From contig CAMBYJ010000084.1 of the NCBI GenBank assembly GCA_945872015.1, forward strand, positions 1-7,477: a stretch of DNA of 7,477 nt, written 5' to 3'. This stretch comes from Chitinophaga pinensis (GTDB lineage: Bacteria > Bacteroidota > Bacteroidia > AKYH767-A > OLB10). The notes under the pieces were generated by a model, which worked only from the letters and a program-made list of their open reading frames with translations, searched no databases and had not been told where the DNA came from. A program made the position numbers and the translations under genes. Positions 6,491-7,477 of the stretch are shown here, piece after piece. Numbering within the stretch: position 1 is the stretch's first letter; each line of letters starts with the position of its first letter.

Positions 6491-6523
6491 CGACAGTTAA
6501 TTAATCTAGAAATTTTTGTAGTT

Positions 6524-7378
6524 ATGAAGTTTATTCAACGATTATTTATTGCAGTTGGTTTGATGGGTATTTGCTCTAATGTAGCGAATGCTGATGGGAA
6601 TCCTCGTTACGATGGTAACGATTCAGCTTATGTTGCGATGTATGATTTTATCACTTGTGAATACTGGGACAATGACGATTTAACTCCTTATGGCGATGAT
6701 TTCATTCCAGATACAGTTCATATCAAGTTAACCGATGAATTCCGTTGCTTTGTAATGCCAGTTGAGACGAAAATCAATTCTCATTATGGCTGGAGATGGA
6801 ATCGTCCACACAAAGGATTGGATCTACACTTAGAAACTGGGGACCCTGTAAAGGCTGCTTTTGATGGAGTTGTAAGATATGCTCAATATAATAATGGTGG
6901 ATATGGCAATTTAGTAATCATTCGTCATTATAACGGTTTAGAGACATACTACGCACATTTAAGCAAAATTGATGTTTTGCCCAATGCAATTATTAAGGCG
7001 GGTGAAGTTTTAGGCGAAGGTGGTTGCAGTGGATCTCGTTGCACTGGCCCACATTTGCATTTCGAAACACGTTACAAAGACCGACCATTTAATCCGCAAG
7101 AAATTATTGCTTTCGAACAGGGTTGTCTTAGCTCAGAATCAATCATGTTAACTAAGAGTAATTTTGTAATTGGGAAAAGCAATTCTTCATCGACTACATT
7201 TAATTCTAAATCTGCTAAATCAAAAGCGAATTTAAAGTACTCTTATAAAATTAAGAATGGCGATACACTTTTGGCAATTGCATTAAGAAATAAAACTTCA
7301 GTTAAAACTTTATGTAAGCTTAATAAGTTAAAACCTGATGCTACATTAAAAATTGGACGAGTATTGCGCTTGAGATAA
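6524..7378 (+). CDS. Secreted M23 metalloendopeptidase with C-terminal LysM
   Basis: 284-residue exported zinc endopeptidase that cuts peptidoglycan cross-bridges or stems. Residues 1-23 are a signal peptide ending 'NVANA|D'. A short N-terminal domain (about 24-80) has the 'WDNDDLTPYGDDF' stretch seen in Bacteroidota M23 proteins. The M23/LytM core spans about 80-195: 'NRPHKGLDLHL' gives His96 and Asp100, 'YYAHLS' gives His145, and 'GPHLHFE' gives His177 and His179. The zinc ligands (His96, Asp100, His179) and catalytic histidines are all present, so unlike NlpD/EnvC it should be active. The loop before HLH carries an unusual Cys pair (Cys168, Cys173). A Ser/Lys-rich linker leads to a LysM (about 240-284: 'YKIKNGDTLLAIAL' ... 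'KLNKLK'). The frame extends to a TTG at 6464, but only the ATG at 6524 puts the signal peptide at the N-terminus. It is divergent from the MBOAT operon. Confidence 0.93.
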   Translation: MKFIQRLFIAVGLMGICSNVANADGNPRYDGNDSAYVAMYDFITCEYWDNDDLTPYGDDFIPDTVHIKLTDEFRCFVMPVETKINSHYGWRWNRPHKGLDLHLETGDPVKAAFDGVVRYAQYNNGGYGNLVIIRHYNGLETYYAHLSKIDVLPNAIIKAGEVLGEGGCSGSRCTGPHLHFETRYKDRPFNPQEIIAFEQGCLSSESIMLTKSNFVIGKSNSSSTTFNSKSAKSKANLKYSYKIKNGDTLLAIALRNKTSVKTLCKLNKLKPDATLKIGRVLRLR

Positions 7379-7477
7379 CGCTTTGCTTTTTATTACTTTC
7401 GTTTAATTCTAACTGAAATTTTTATTACAATTACTGCTCAAGATTAAATTCACTTTCGTATTAATCTAATCGAAATA
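7379..7477. other. Intergenic tail after the M23 gene, no gene seen
   Basis: 99 nt of AT-rich DNA with no supportable coding start. A weak inverted repeat, AGATTAA (7441-7447) and TTAATCT (7461-7467) with a 13-nt loop, is not followed by a T-run and is not called a terminator. Confidence 0.5.

Larger units (their letters stand above)
6281..6523. other. Divergent intergenic region between MBOAT operon and M23 gene
   Basis: This is the only non-coding stretch over 100 nt in the interior of the window (243 nt, very AT-rich), and it must hold the promoters for both directions. On the minus strand I found only near-matches to the Bacteroidota -7 element TAnnTTTG: CATATTTG at 6420-6413 and CAATTTTG at 6301-6294, each with a C in place of the first T and no convincing -33 TTG. 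On the plus strand there is a better candidate, listed separately. The region also holds two copies of a 10-bp direct repeat, a 7-bp direct repeat at 11-bp spacing and a 13-bp palindrome, also listed separately. Confidence 0.6.

Noticed and set aside
6464..6523. TTG-initiated 20-residue extension of the M23 protein
   Set aside because: It would bury the signal peptide 20 residues inside the protein and overlaps the promoter/palindrome region; ATG 6524 gives a standard signal peptide.
7441..7467. Inverted repeat AGATTAA/TTAATCT as a terminator for the M23 gene
   Set aside because: The stem is only 7 bp and AT-rich, the loop is 13 nt and there is no following T-run.
1..7477. CRISPR array, tRNA, rRNA, transposase or phage genes
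   Set aside because: I saw no regularly spaced repeats, cloverleaf-like sequence, transposase motif or phage protein anywhere in the window.

Overview
The window looks like a piece of a Bacteroidota chromosome. The evidence is AT-rich DNA, no purine-rich Shine-Dalgarno sequences ahead of the starts, signal peptides that end in 'F-A-Q', and protein types typical of that phylum (a DHHW-type acyltransferase, an active-looking M23 protein with a terminal LysM, a secreted nuclease-like N-terminus). I cannot place it below phylum level.

Layout. Six genes lie head to tail on the minus strand, from about 6280 down to the left edge, with junctions of -1, 4, 38, 5 and 19 nt, so they are probably one transcription unit. 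In transcription order they are: an AlgI/PatA-type MBOAT membrane O-acyltransferase (4868-6280); a membrane-anchored DHHW/AlgX-like SGNH acyltransferase with a C-terminal SPOR-like domain (3306-4868); a secreted Ape1-like SGNH/GDSL esterase with a C-terminal LysM (1799-3301); a DUF3445 protein of the haem-dependent oxidative N-demethylase family (1002-1760); an MTA/SAH nucleosidase (250-996); and the N-terminus of an exported protein, probably a DNA/RNA non-specific endonuclease, cut by the window edge (1-230). A 243-nt divergent intergenic region holds short repeats and a palindrome. It separates this run from a plus-strand M23 metalloendopeptidase with a C-terminal LysM (6524-7378). The last 99 nt contain no gene I can support.

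How the genes work together. The first three genes match the logic of peptidoglycan O-acetylation (OAP) clusters in Gram-negative bacteria: an MBOAT moves acetyl groups across the membrane (PatA role), a periplasmic SGNH transferase places them on glycan (PatB role), and an SGNH esterase removes them (Ape1 role). Here the transferase-like protein carries SPOR and the esterase-like protein carries LysM. Both are peptidoglycan-glycan binding modules, and a PG endopeptidase with a related LysM is transcribed divergently. I therefore infer a Bacteroidota-type system that O-acetylates and de-O-acetylates peptidoglycan, perhaps at denuded septal glycan. This arrangement is the most interesting content of the window. 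The three downstream genes (N-demethylase-like, nucleosidase, nuclease) have no clear link to that role and may only be co-transcribed.

Start sites. Three genes have longer open frames that begin at TTG or GTG. For each I chose the internal ATG for the reasons given in its entry.
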